Assembly (NCBI GenBank): GCA_934292725.1
Contig: CAKQXY010000059.1
Location: 1 to 18,228, forward strand
Direction of reading: 5' to 3'
Source: an uncultured Lachnospiraceae bacterium
GTDB lineage: Bacteria; Bacillota; Clostridia; Lachnospirales; Lachnospiraceae
DNA length: 18,228 nucleotides
The notes under the pieces are model-generated. The model had not been told where the DNA came from. It was given only the letters and a program-made list of their open reading frames with translations, and ran no database searches. How positions within the stretch are numbered: position 1 is the first letter of the stretch; each line of letters begins with the position of its first letter. The translations under genes were made by a program, and so were the position numbers. Positions 7,890 through 14,646 of the stretch are shown here, in pieces.

Positions 7890-8786
7890 ATGTACGATAT
7901 GATTATAGTAGGGGCTGGAACAGCGGGTCTGACAGCAGGAATTTATGCGCTCAGATCCGGCGTTAAGCCGCTTATTCTGGAGTGTGAGGCAATGGGCGGA
8001 CAGATTACGCTGTCTCCATGTGTGGAAAATTATCCAGGTATTGCAAAGATCAGCGGAATGGAGTTTGCAGATGGACTGATGGCACAGCTGACAAATCTGG
8101 GCGGTGAGGTTACTTATGGAAAGGTAATTTCAGCACAGAAGACAGAAAATGGCTTTGAAGTTGGCACTGAGGATGGCGAAAAATATGAGGGCAAAAATCT
8201 TATTATTGCGTCGGGTGCGGCACATCGTCATCTGGGAATTGAGCGAGAGCAGGAGCTGATTGGAAGAGGAGTTTCTTACTGTGCTGTATGTGACGGACCG
8301 TTTTTTAAAGAGAAAACGGCGGCCGTTGTCGGAGGAGGAAGTGCAGCACTTCAGGATGCGCTGTATCTGGCAGGCATCTGCAGCAAGGTGTATTTGATTC
8401 ACAGAAGAGATACATTCCGCGCTGAGAAGAGCCTTATTGATCAGGTAATGGCTGCAAAGAATATTGAGTGTGTGATGGAAAGCCGTGTGACTGCACTTAT
8501 TGGTGAGAAGAAGCTGACAGAACTTGAAGTTACAAATCTTGCAGGTGAAAAGAGAACACTTTTGATAGATGGATTATTTGTTGCAATAGGAATGGAGCCT
8601 CACAATGAAGTATTTAGAGATCTCGTAGATCTTGATGAGGCTGGATATGTAATTGCCGGTGAAAATTGTAAAACAAGGACACCGGGAGTTTACGCAGCAG
8701 GAGATTGTCGCACTAAGACGGTACGCCAGCTGACAACAGCAGCAGCCGACGGAACAGTATGCGGACTTGTTTGTAAATCTATATAA
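7890..8786 (+). CDS. trxB: Thioredoxin reductase-like FAD/NADPH disulfide oxidoreductase
   Basis: 298 residues, slightly shorter than typical TrxB (about 305-320). FAD-binding GAGTAGLTAG is at 8-17, the redox-active disulfide CAVC at 131-134, the NADPH-fold glycine motif GGGSAALQDA at 148-157, HRRDTFRA (171-178, the basic NADPH-phosphate signature) and the C-terminal FAD motif GVYAAGDCR (266-274). It should pass electrons from NADPH through FAD to a thioredoxin-like partner in the cytoplasm. No thioredoxin gene is nearby. It starts 50 bp after the kinase-amidotransferase stop with ribosome site AAGAGGAAA and no intervening terminator, so it is probably cotranscribed with that gene; whether the two are functionally linked is unknown. 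It ends at a bidirectional terminator. Confidence 0.88.
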   Translation: MYDMIIVGAGTAGLTAGIYALRSGVKPLILECEAMGGQITLSPCVENYPGIAKISGMEFADGLMAQLTNLGGEVTYGKVISAQKTENGFEVGTEDGEKYEGKNLIIASGAAHRHLGIEREQELIGRGVSYCAVCDGPFFKEKTAAVVGGGSAALQDALYLAGICSKVYLIHRRDTFRAEKSLIDQVMAAKNIECVMESRVTALIGEKKLTELEVTNLAGEKRTLLIDGLFVAIGMEPHNEVFRDLVDLDEAGYVIAGENCKTRTPGVYAAGDCRTKTVRQLTTAAADGTVCGLVCKSI

Positions 8787-8790
8787 AAAT

Positions 8791-8837
8791 AAAACCTTCA
8801 GATACACTCGATAAAAGAACGTATCTGAAGGTTTTTT
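8791..8837 (+). terminator. Bidirectional rho-independent terminator between trxB and prs
   Basis: AAAACCTTCAGATAC (8791-8805) pairs perfectly with GTATCTGAAGGTTTT (8821-8835) around a 15-nt loop. It is T-rich on the plus side (8832-8837) and A-rich on the other (8783-8794), so it can stop both the rightward trxB transcript and the leftward prs transcript. Confidence 0.88.
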
Positions 8838-8844
8838 GTTTATA

Positions 8845-10056
8845 TTATGCTTCCTCAGAGATATTATTCTCAGTAGCCTTTTGTGCCTGTGCAGCACGAT
8901 GCTTTTCAAGAATACGGTTGATTCTGTCAGTCGGACTTAACAGATCATGAATTGATACATTGTGATTTAAGTTATCAATCAAAAGTGCAATATACTTGCT
9001 CAGATCAACATTTACATAGTACGGACGAGACAACAGCTCTGGTCTCTGGTAAACAAGGTTAGTGGTCAGGATATGATCAATGATACCCTGCTCATAAGCA
9101 GCATCAAACTTTGCCAGACCATTTGTAAACAGACCAAAAGTAGCAGCAGCGTAAACCTTGCGTGCCTTACGGCGCTTTAATTCGCGTGCAACATCAAGAA
9201 TGCTGTCACCAGAAGAAATCATGTCGTCGATAATGATGACATCCTTTCCTTCTACGTTGGTACCTAAAAACTCGTGAGCAACGATAGGGTTCTTTCCGTC
9301 TACAATGCGGGTGTAATCGCGGCGCTTGTAGAACATACCCATATCAACGCCAAGATAGTTAGTCAGCTGGATTGCACGGCCCATGCCGCCCTCATCTGGG
9401 CTGATAACCATCAGATGTTCGTTGTCCACCTGCAGATCTGGCTCTGCACGAAGCAGTGCTTTGATAAATTGGTATACACACGGAACGCTCTCAAATCCAT
9501 CACGTGGAATTGCGTTCTGAACACGGGCATCATGAGCATCAAAAGTAATGATGTTGGATACACCCATTTTTGTAAGTTCCTGAAGAGCCATAGCGCAGTC
9601 AAGAGACTCGCGGGAAGTACGCTTGTGCTGGCGGCTTTCATACAGGAATGGCATGATTACATTGATACGGCGTGCCTTGCCTTCAACAGCAGCAATGATA
9701 CGCTTTAAATCCTGGTAATGATCGTCTGGAGACATGTGATTTACATATCCGCACAGAGAATACGTTTGGCTGTAGTTACAAACATCCACCATAAGATACA
9801 GATCGCAGCCGCGGACTGATTCCTCAATAACGCCCTTTGCTTCACCGGAACCAAAGCGCGGATTCTTTGCTTTGACAATATAGCTGTCCTTACTGTATTC
9901 AGAGAAGTGAAGTGCAGTAGACTGTGCATGACTTCTCTCAGCGCGCCACTCAGTCAGGTATTGATTAACCTTCTGTCCAAGGCTTGCGCAGCTTTCAAGT
10001 GGGATAAGACCCAGTGTACCCACTGGTATCGTGTTCAGATTCTTTTCGTTTGGCAT
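8845..10056 (-). CDS. prs: Ribose-phosphate pyrophosphokinase (PRPP synthetase), long divergent form
   Basis: 403 residues. The start at 10056 is set by GGAGGT at 10061-10066, four bases upstream; the longer frame to 10098 lacks a site. The enzyme makes PRPP from ribose 5-phosphate and ATP for nucleotide, His and Trp synthesis. Visible landmarks in order: FGSGEAKGVIEESVRGCDLY, corresponding to the family's F.(D)GE....ESVRG start; a flexible ATP loop ESRQHKRTSRES (about 140-152); FDAHDAR (172-178) in place of DLHA.Q; SPDEGGMGRA (about 219-228), matching the PDxGG motif; and the PRPP-binding loop DDMISSGDS (277-285) in place of DDxIDTAGT. It is about 90 residues longer than class I enzymes, with a charged, Ala-rich tail. 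It has its own promoter and is the last gene before the shared terminator. Confidence 0.88.
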   Translation of the reverse strand: MPNEKNLNTIPVGTLGLIPLESCASLGQKVNQYLTEWRAERSHAQSTALHFSEYSKDSYIVKAKNPRFGSGEAKGVIEESVRGCDLYLMVDVCNYSQTYSLCGYVNHMSPDDHYQDLKRIIAAVEGKARRINVIMPFLYESRQHKRTSRESLDCAMALQELTKMGVSNIITFDAHDARVQNAIPRDGFESVPCVYQFIKALLRAEPDLQVDNEHLMVISPDEGGMGRAIQLTNYLGVDMGMFYKRRDYTRIVDGKNPIVAHEFLGTNVEGKDVIIIDDMISSGDSILDVARELKRRKARKVYAAATFGLFTNGLAKFDAAYEQGIIDHILTTNLVYQRPELLSRPYYVNVDLSKYIALLIDNLNHNVSIHDLLSPTDRINRILEKHRAAQAQKATENNISEEA

Positions 10057-10116
10057 GATGACCTCCATGATTATAATATGCAGCTTACCTGCGTCCAAAA
10101 GTACGAACCTTAACTA

Positions 10117-10145
10117 ATCATAGCATGAAGATGTCGAAGATTCAA
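10117..10145 (-). promoter_or_regulatory. Sigma-A promoter of prs
   Basis: On the minus strand: TTGAAT (10145-10140), 17-nt spacer, TATGAT (10122-10117), with an extended -10 TGC. This predicts transcription from about 10110 and a 5' leader of roughly 55 nt before the prs ATG at 10056, supporting that start over the one at 10098. Confidence 0.65.
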
Positions 10146-10203
10146 GCCTTACGTCGAAATGGATAAAAAAGAAATTTACGTAAAAAGAGAGAAAAATTTG
10201 TGC

Positions 10204-10260
10204 AACATGACCCCAAAGAATCAAAGTCATAAGCGAATTAGCAGGGGTCATGTTATTTTT
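10204..10260 (-). terminator. Hairpin after the dnaI-like gene, probable terminator
   Basis: AACATGACCCC (10204-10214) pairs perfectly over 11 bp with GGGGTCATGTT (10244-10254), with a 29-nt loop. It lies 25 bp beyond the dnaI-like stop codon. The minus-strand tail reaches its T-run only about eight bases later, whereas the plus strand has ATTTTTTA directly after the stem, so it may work in both directions. The loop carries a 19-nt word shared with the hairpin at 17048-17106. Confidence 0.6.
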
Positions 10261-10278
10261 TAGATAAAAAAGATGTGA

Positions 10279-11250
10279 CTACGAGTTTCTTAAATCTTCC
10301 CCAAAAACAGGGATAGGCGTATATTGTCCCATAAGACGTGAGGAGATTCGCTCAGTGTAGGTGCTTTGAAGCTCTTCCGGGCTTAGATTTGTTGAGATGA
10401 TAGTTGTTTTACGTGACAAATCACGCGAATTAATCACATGAAACAGCTGACTGATCACAAAAGGAGTCAGATTTTCAGTTCCAAGATCATCAATAATCAA
10501 CAGGCTGCATGTGAGTGCATATGAATCATTTTCTGTGGAATCATCGTTGTTAGAATGAAAACGCTGCATAGCTGACTCGAAAAATTCCGGAGCCGTCATA
10601 TATAAGACAGAAAAACCCCTATCAAGTACAACCTTTGCAATACAGTTACAAAGAAAGGTTTTGCCAACGCCTGGATTTCCGAAGATTAAAAGACTTGGGT
10701 TTCCATCTTTGAACTGATAAGCATATTTTTCATAAATAAGTTTGAGACGCTGCATATGGGCACGATTACTCATTCCGCCAAGAAGCGGATTTGGTGCATC
10801 TGAATAGCGGTTTATATCAAATGTATCGAAATTTTCGCGTTTCAAACGATCCATAATGCCAGATTGTTCATAGAGTAAGCTGATGCCGGCCTGTTCAAAA
10901 CAGTGACATTTACGGTTTCCATCAAGATAGCCAGTATCCTTACAGTCCGGGCAACTATACTTTGGCTGAAGATCATCAAGTGTATAGTGAAGAGAAGAAA
11001 GAAGAGCACTGCGCTCGCGTCTAAGTGCATCAATTTGCATCTGCGCATTTAGAGCCTGCGCTTTATTGCCAGTGATTTTAGCCTTTGCAAGAGCAGCACT
11101 AGATGTCGGAAGAAGCTTAGAAATCTCAAGAAGTCTTGGACACTGCGCATAGATATGGCGCAGACGTTCTTCCATCTCATGCTGGTGTTGGAAACGGATG
11201 CGGCTGTAGCGGCGCATCAGTTCATTATATTGTGAATTGGTCAGAGCCAT
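10279..11250 (-). CDS. dnaI: DnaI/DnaC-type replicative helicase loader (AAA+ ATPase)
   Basis: 323 residues. The N-terminal helical region (1-95) is followed by a four-cysteine zinc cluster (Cys100, Cys103, Cys115, Cys117 in SCPDCKDTGYL...KCHC), as in Bacillus DnaI. The AAA+ core follows: Walker A GNPGVGKT (191-198), Walker B LLIIDDLG (250-257), sensor STN near 286-288 and an arginine-finger region ERISSRLMG (300-308). Known role: loads the replicative DnaB/DnaC hexamer at the origin with DnaD and DnaB-type helpers. The next upstream gene encodes a tandem DnaD-domain protein, so the pair looks like a primosome unit. The 101-bp gap between them carries a fragment of a dispersed repeat. The ribosome site is AGAAAGGA. 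The symbol follows the Gram-positive convention; ATP-binding DnaC would be an equivalent label. Confidence 0.9.
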   Translation of the reverse strand: MALTNSQYNELMRRYSRIRFQHQHEMEERLRHIYAQCPRLLEISKLLPTSSAALAKAKITGNKAQALNAQMQIDALRRERSALLSSLHYTLDDLQPKYSCPDCKDTGYLDGNRKCHCFEQAGISLLYEQSGIMDRLKRENFDTFDINRYSDAPNPLLGGMSNRAHMQRLKLIYEKYAYQFKDGNPSLLIFGNPGVGKTFLCNCIAKVVLDRGFSVLYMTAPEFFESAMQRFHSNNDDSTENDSYALTCSLLIIDDLGTENLTPFVISQLFHVINSRDLSRKTTIISTNLSPEELQSTYTERISSRLMGQYTPIPVFGEDLRNS

Positions 11251-11284
11251 AAAAAGTCAATCCTTTCTGTGATAATTATTTTAT

Positions 11285-11349
11285 AGTTTGGTCCGTCGAC
11301 GAAACCATTGCACCGAAGGGCTTTCATAAAATACCAAGTGAACAGTAAC
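11285..11349 (+). repeat. Dispersed structured element, copy 3 (3' fragment only)
   Basis: 11285-11321 matches 14364-14400 of copy 1 at 36 of 37 positions (G to T at the base corresponding to 14374). The conserved tail GTGAACAGTAAC follows at 11338-11349, 17 bases after the GGG, as in copy 1. The 5' half with its pairing partners is missing, so the full fold cannot form. It lies between the DnaD-domain gene and dnaI, antisense to their transcript. Confidence 0.8.
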
Positions 11350-11351
11350 AA

Positions 11352-12560
11352 TCATTCATTTGAATCCTGACTATATTGTTTTAAAATCTTTTCCATATAA
11401 TTATTATTTTTGCGCTCAGTAAAATTACGAAATTGCTGTGTACCCTTTGCGACAGAAGAAGTACGGCTTGAACTGGTGCGCTTTGCAGCATCGCTTTTTA
11501 CCTTTTGATCGCGCTGATTTTCGGCAGCCTCTGCGTCAGCAAGTGAATGCACATTTTTTTCCTTCCAGCGTTTTAAGACGCTTTCTGTAAAATTTACATT
11601 CGGGCGCTGACATTTTTTCATCGTGATATTGCAGGCATAAACATAGACATCTGTAGGAAAACTGTAATCCTTGATCCATTTATTGATATATTCAAGCTGA
11701 GCCGGAGCAGGTGTCTGATTGTATAAGCCATATGCCTTCATGATAGCATAGACAGTATCATTATGAAGCAGGTTGTACTGACGAATAGCATCAAGCGTAT
11801 GAAGACCCTTTTGATGCCATGACTGGGCAACAGAATCAATAAACTTCATATTAAGCTTGCCCTTGCAGTGATTAGCGCAGTAATCAACAAGATAATCAAT
11901 GACATCTGGTGAGCGGTTAAACTGAAGATACCAATAGCCAAATGATTCTGTGTCTGCATAATTAAGTGGGCGCGAAAAATACTGCTGCCATGCCGACATA
12001 TACATGTTAAACTCTGGATCATTCTCAAGAAGAATTAGCTCCTCTTGGGAAAGATGAAGTGACTGTATAGAAGGGGTCGCATTTGCAGCAGAATGTGTAG
12101 TAGTTTGGGTGGAAGCCATTGAGCCAGAAGCATTTGCAATGGTTGTATTTGCAGGAGAAACTAAAGCAGGAGCGGGCGTAGGAATCACAGATTGTACGCT
12201 TGGAGCAGGTGCAGCTGTCTGTGTAGGTGCAGTCTGTGCAGAAGCCTCTGTCTCTGCCTGAATAGGTGGATCTGTAAATGCAACTCCTGACAATTCGTGA
12301 CCCGATGTAAAGCTAAGGCGCATCAGACCAACAGATTCCCAATAGCTAAGAGAACGAAGTACCTCGCGCTCTGAAATATCAAGTCTGTCACTAATTGAAG
12401 CGCTGCTTAAACCAGTGGCTGATGTTGAGACAGCGCGAAGCAAATATAGGTAAACCTTTACATCCGTACCGGAGGCGGCAGGAAGAAAACGGTCTATAAA
12501 ATAGCCGGGAACAACAAGGGTATCGATGCTGAGCCGGTTCTCCAGTAAAAGAAAGGACAT
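11352..12560 (-). CDS. Primosome component with winged-helix N-terminus and tandem DnaD (DnaB_2) domains
   Basis: 402 residues from ATG 12560, chosen because CCTCC at 12567-12571 (GGAGG on this strand) precedes it and the promoter lies at 12596-12624; a frame extension to 12605 lacks a site. Order: N-terminal winged-helix region (about 33-85; DVKVYLYLLRAVS, then LSYWESVGLMRL); a 70-residue Ala/Pro/Thr/Gln-rich disordered linker; a first DnaD-like helical domain (about 172-258, ending SWHQKGLHTLDAI); a second (about 270-345, ending RWKEKNVHSLADA); and a Ser/Lys-rich tail. The two repeats share the W-x(4-5)-H-(S/T)-L ending. DnaD/DnaB_2 proteins remodel origin DNA and bring in the helicase loader; the dnaI-like gene directly downstream supports this. 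It is closer to B. subtilis DnaD or DnaB by architecture than I can resolve by eye, so I leave the symbol blank. Confidence 0.85.
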   Translation of the reverse strand: MSFLLLENRLSIDTLVVPGYFIDRFLPAASGTDVKVYLYLLRAVSTSATGLSSASISDRLDISEREVLRSLSYWESVGLMRLSFTSGHELSGVAFTDPPIQAETEASAQTAPTQTAAPAPSVQSVIPTPAPALVSPANTTIANASGSMASTQTTTHSAANATPSIQSLHLSQEELILLENDPEFNMYMSAWQQYFSRPLNYADTESFGYWYLQFNRSPDVIDYLVDYCANHCKGKLNMKFIDSVAQSWHQKGLHTLDAIRQYNLLHNDTVYAIMKAYGLYNQTPAPAQLEYINKWIKDYSFPTDVYVYACNITMKKCQRPNVNFTESVLKRWKEKNVHSLADAEAAENQRDQKVKSDAAKRTSSSRTSSVAKGTQQFRNFTERKNNNYMEKILKQYSQDSNE

Positions 12561-12595
12561 AAAAAACCTCCAAAATCCAAGTATCATCTTTGTAA

Positions 12596-12624
12596 AGTAT
12601 AGCACAAGTTATTTCTTTTGAAAA
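12596..12624 (-). promoter_or_regulatory. Sigma-A promoter of the DnaD-domain/dnaI operon
   Basis: Minus strand: TTTTCA (12624-12619), 17-nt spacer, TATACT (12601-12596), with extended -10 TGC directly before it. It sits between the murC terminator and the DnaD-domain ATG at 12560, giving a leader of about 30 nt. Confidence 0.6.
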
Positions 12625-12631
12625 GCGATAA

Positions 12632-12681
12632 AAAATCCCCAATTATTTCCCTTAGGATCAGGGCAAGCAATTGGGGATTTT
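12632..12681 (-). terminator. Terminator of murC (stem works on both strands)
   Basis: AAAATCCCCAATT (12632-12644) pairs perfectly over 13 bp with AATTGGGGATTTT (12669-12681). On the minus strand the stem is followed by six T, ten bases past the murC stop. The 24-nt loop holds a small CCCT/AGGG stem. Confidence 0.88.
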
Positions 12682-12690
12682 GCAAATACC

Positions 12691-14073
12691 TTATTTGGAA
12701 ATCAGATCTTCTCCGATTTTTACAACATCGCCGGCGCCCATAGTGATTACCAGATCGCCAGAAGCTGCATGCTGCAAAATAAATTTTTCAATTTCTTCAA
12801 AGGTTTCAAAATAATGAGCACTTGTACCGGCCTGCTCTAACAAAACGCGGATATTGTCGGAGCTGATGCCAAGATTGTCAGTTTCTCTTGCCGGATAAAT
12901 CTTAGCAAGAACGACCTCATCTGCTAGGGACAGAGCCTTTGCAAAATCAGTAAGCAAAGCCTTTGTTCTTGTATAGGTGTGCGGCTGGAAGATGCACCAG
13001 ATCTTTTTGTGCGGATACTTCTTTGCGGCAGTAAGTGTCGCTGTGATTTCCTGCGGATGATGTGCGTAATCGTCAATAATAGTAATTCCATTTACGACAC
13101 CCTTCTTTTCAAAACGTCTCTGTGTGCCATGGAAATTCAAAAGACCGGCAGCAATGACATCCATTGAAAGATTCAGCTTTTGGCAAAGAGCAACGGCAGC
13201 AAGTGCATTGTAAACATTATGTTCTCCAGGAACACTTAACTGAATATGACCAAGTGTAGTGTTGTTTGCATCTGTGACATCAAAGGAAGCCTGAGCAAAT
13301 TCATTGTATGAGATATTAGAAGCGCGGTAATCGCAGGATTCTCCGTGTCCAACAGTGATAATCTCGCAGTCAAGTCCCTTGATTAGCTCAGAAAGATTAT
13401 GAATATCGCCGTTGATTACAAGTACGCCATCCTTAGGAAGTTTTTCCATAAACAGGCGGAAAGAATGACGGATATCGTCAATGTCCTTAAAGAAGTCAAG
13501 ATGGTCTGCTTCAATATTAAGGATAACTTCCATAGTAGGATAGAATGATAAAAAGCTGTTTGTGTACTCGCAGGCCTCAGTGACAAAAAGATTTGAGCCG
13601 CCTACGCGAATATTGCCTCCGATTGTTGGAAGAATACCGCCAACAGAGATTGTCGGATCAGTATCAGCAGCCAAAAGAATTTCAGTAACCATAGAGGTCG
13701 TAGTTGTCTTTCCATGAGTTCCTGCAATGTTGATTGCTGTTTTATAATTTCTCATCAGCTGTCCAAGAAGCTCAGCTCTTGTTAACAGCGGGATATTGCG
13801 CTTTGCTGCATCAACAATCTCTGGATGTTCAGGATGAATCGCTGCTGTGTAGACAACGACATCTGTTCCCTGAGGAATGTGAGAAATGGACTGATCATAA
13901 AAGATAACAGCGCCAAGTGAGGACAGATGGTCAGTCAGAGGTGATTCCTTAGAATCAGAACCGCTGACGGTAAAGCCCTCCTTCATTAAAACCTCAGCAA
14001 GTCCGCTCATGCTGATGCCGCCAATTCCAATAAAATAGATGTGGCATGGATTTTCAAAATTAATATGGTACAT
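12691..14073 (-). CDS. murC: UDP-N-acetylmuramate--L-alanine ligase
   Basis: 460 residues, the usual MurC length, with ribosome site GGAGGAATTACC before the ATG. It catalyses the ATP-dependent addition of L-Ala to UDP-MurNAc, the first amino-acid step of the peptidoglycan stem peptide, in the cytoplasm. Visible: N-terminal Rossmann motif GIGGISMSGLA (16-26) for the UDP-sugar, ATP P-loop GTHGKTTTT (118-126), EACEY (166-170), NIEADHLDFF (186-195), the HGTQRRFE element with IIDDYAHHP of the C-terminal domain, and FQPHTYTRT. All key residues of the Mur ligase family appear intact. It is transcribed alone, from a candidate promoter at 14159-14186 to the terminator at 12632-12681. Confidence 0.97.
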   Translation of the reverse strand: MYHINFENPCHIYFIGIGGISMSGLAEVLMKEGFTVSGSDSKESPLTDHLSSLGAVIFYDQSISHIPQGTDVVVYTAAIHPEHPEIVDAAKRNIPLLTRAELLGQLMRNYKTAINIAGTHGKTTTTSMVTEILLAADTDPTISVGGILPTIGGNIRVGGSNLFVTEACEYTNSFLSFYPTMEVILNIEADHLDFFKDIDDIRHSFRLFMEKLPKDGVLVINGDIHNLSELIKGLDCEIITVGHGESCDYRASNISYNEFAQASFDVTDANNTTLGHIQLSVPGEHNVYNALAAVALCQKLNLSMDVIAAGLLNFHGTQRRFEKKGVVNGITIIDDYAHHPQEITATLTAAKKYPHKKIWCIFQPHTYTRTKALLTDFAKALSLADEVVLAKIYPARETDNLGISSDNIRVLLEQAGTSAHYFETFEEIEKFILQHAASGDLVITMGAGDVVKIGEDLISK

Positions 14074-14158
14074 GGTAATTCCTCCGAATAATCAAGTTAA
14101 ATAAGCAAAGTCAATACTGAAAAACAGTTGTTTCTTAACACAAATTCTGCTTGATTTA

Positions 14159-14186
14159 AGTATACTCGATTTTGAAGGAAAGTAAA
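14159..14186 (-). promoter_or_regulatory. Candidate murC promoter
   Basis: Minus strand: TTTACT (14186-14181), 16-nt spacer, TATACT (14164-14159). The -10 matches five of six bases; the -35 is weak. This gives a leader of roughly 80 nt before the murC ATG at 14073. The stretch between 14187 and 14271 shows nothing else I can name. Confidence 0.4.
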
Positions 14187-14271
14187 GCGTAAATGTTATA
14201 AGATCGTAAGACGCGATTAGCAGCTTTGTTTTGTTCATAAACAGGCGTTCCCCCTTAATATTTACAGCCAT

Positions 14272-14428
14272 GCCCGAAGGTGAATGGATTTCACGAGCCG
14301 GACACTTGAAGCAGGTCTTTCAAGGTAATGTATAATAAAAAAGAACATAACAGGAGCCTGCGGAGTTTGGTCCGGCGACGAAACCATTGCACCGAAGGGC
14401 ATTTGTAGCATGACGCGTGAACTGTAAC
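14272..14428 (+). repeat. Dispersed structured RNA/MITE-like element, copy 1
   Basis: The core 14273-14399 is 127 nt and matches the minus strand of 17553-17679 with six differences. Fold read on the plus strand: GCCC (14272-14275) with GGGC (14397-14400); symmetric GAA/GAA loop; GGTGAATGG (14279-14287) with CCATT-g-CACC (14384-14393); GCCGGAC (14297-14303) with GTCCGGC (14370-14376); apical hairpin ACTT/GAA (14304-14310) with TTC-a-AGGT (14319-14326); hairpin loop GCAGGT (14311-14316) able to pair with GCCTGC (14356-14361) as a pseudoknot. Tail GTGAACTGTAAC is at 14417-14428. It lies upstream of the glgC promoter, so it is not part of the glgC leader. The family is not one I recognise. Confidence 0.8.
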
Positions 14429-14467
14429 AAATAAATAAAAATGCATAAAAAATTTTTCTGTAAATTG

Positions 14468-14496
14468 TTCACTTTTCGAAAGAGATGTGCTATAAT
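14468..14496 (+). promoter_or_regulatory. Sigma-A promoter of glgCD, extended -10
   Basis: TTCACT (14468-14473), 17-nt spacer, perfect TATAAT (14491-14496), with TG at 14488-14489 (extended -10). Predicted start is about 14503, giving a long leader of about 145 nt before the glgC start codon at 14647. Confidence 0.7.
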
Positions 14497-14518
14497 AACG
14501 ACAAGTACTAAAAGATTA

Positions 14519-14611
14519 CAGTTCCCCAAACGCCTATTCACAAGACTGCACTCATGTGCCTTCACTGTTAGACAGTTTCATTTTACTTGATGACAGGCGC
14601 TTGGTGAACTG
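14519..14611 (+). ncRNA. Structured 5' leader of glgC (possible regulatory RNA)
   Basis: CAGTTCCCCAAACGCCT (14519-14535) is complementary to AGGCGCTTGGTGAACTG (14595-14611) at 15 of 17 positions. The helix encloses two local hairpins: GCAC-TCAT-GTGC (14548-14559) and ACTGT-TAG-ACAGT (14564-14576), so the leader forms a multi-branched junction between the promoter and the ribosome site. The outer helix ends about 24 nt before the GGGGTG ribosome site. No known riboswitch consensus was recognised, no terminator follows it, and a control mechanism is inferred only from the structure. Confidence 0.5.
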
Positions 14612-14646
14612 ATAACACAACAATTAAAGAACAAAGGGGTGATTTT

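Noticed and set aside
10057..10098. Extended N-terminus of Prs starting at 10098
   Set aside because: GGAGGT sits directly before the ATG at 10056, and the first 14 residues of the longer form do not resemble Prs.
14272..14428. Repeat copy 1 as a cis-acting riboswitch of glgC
   Set aside because: The glgC promoter (14468-14496) lies downstream of it, and the second copy stands antisense behind spoVG, so a dedicated glgC leader role is unlikely.
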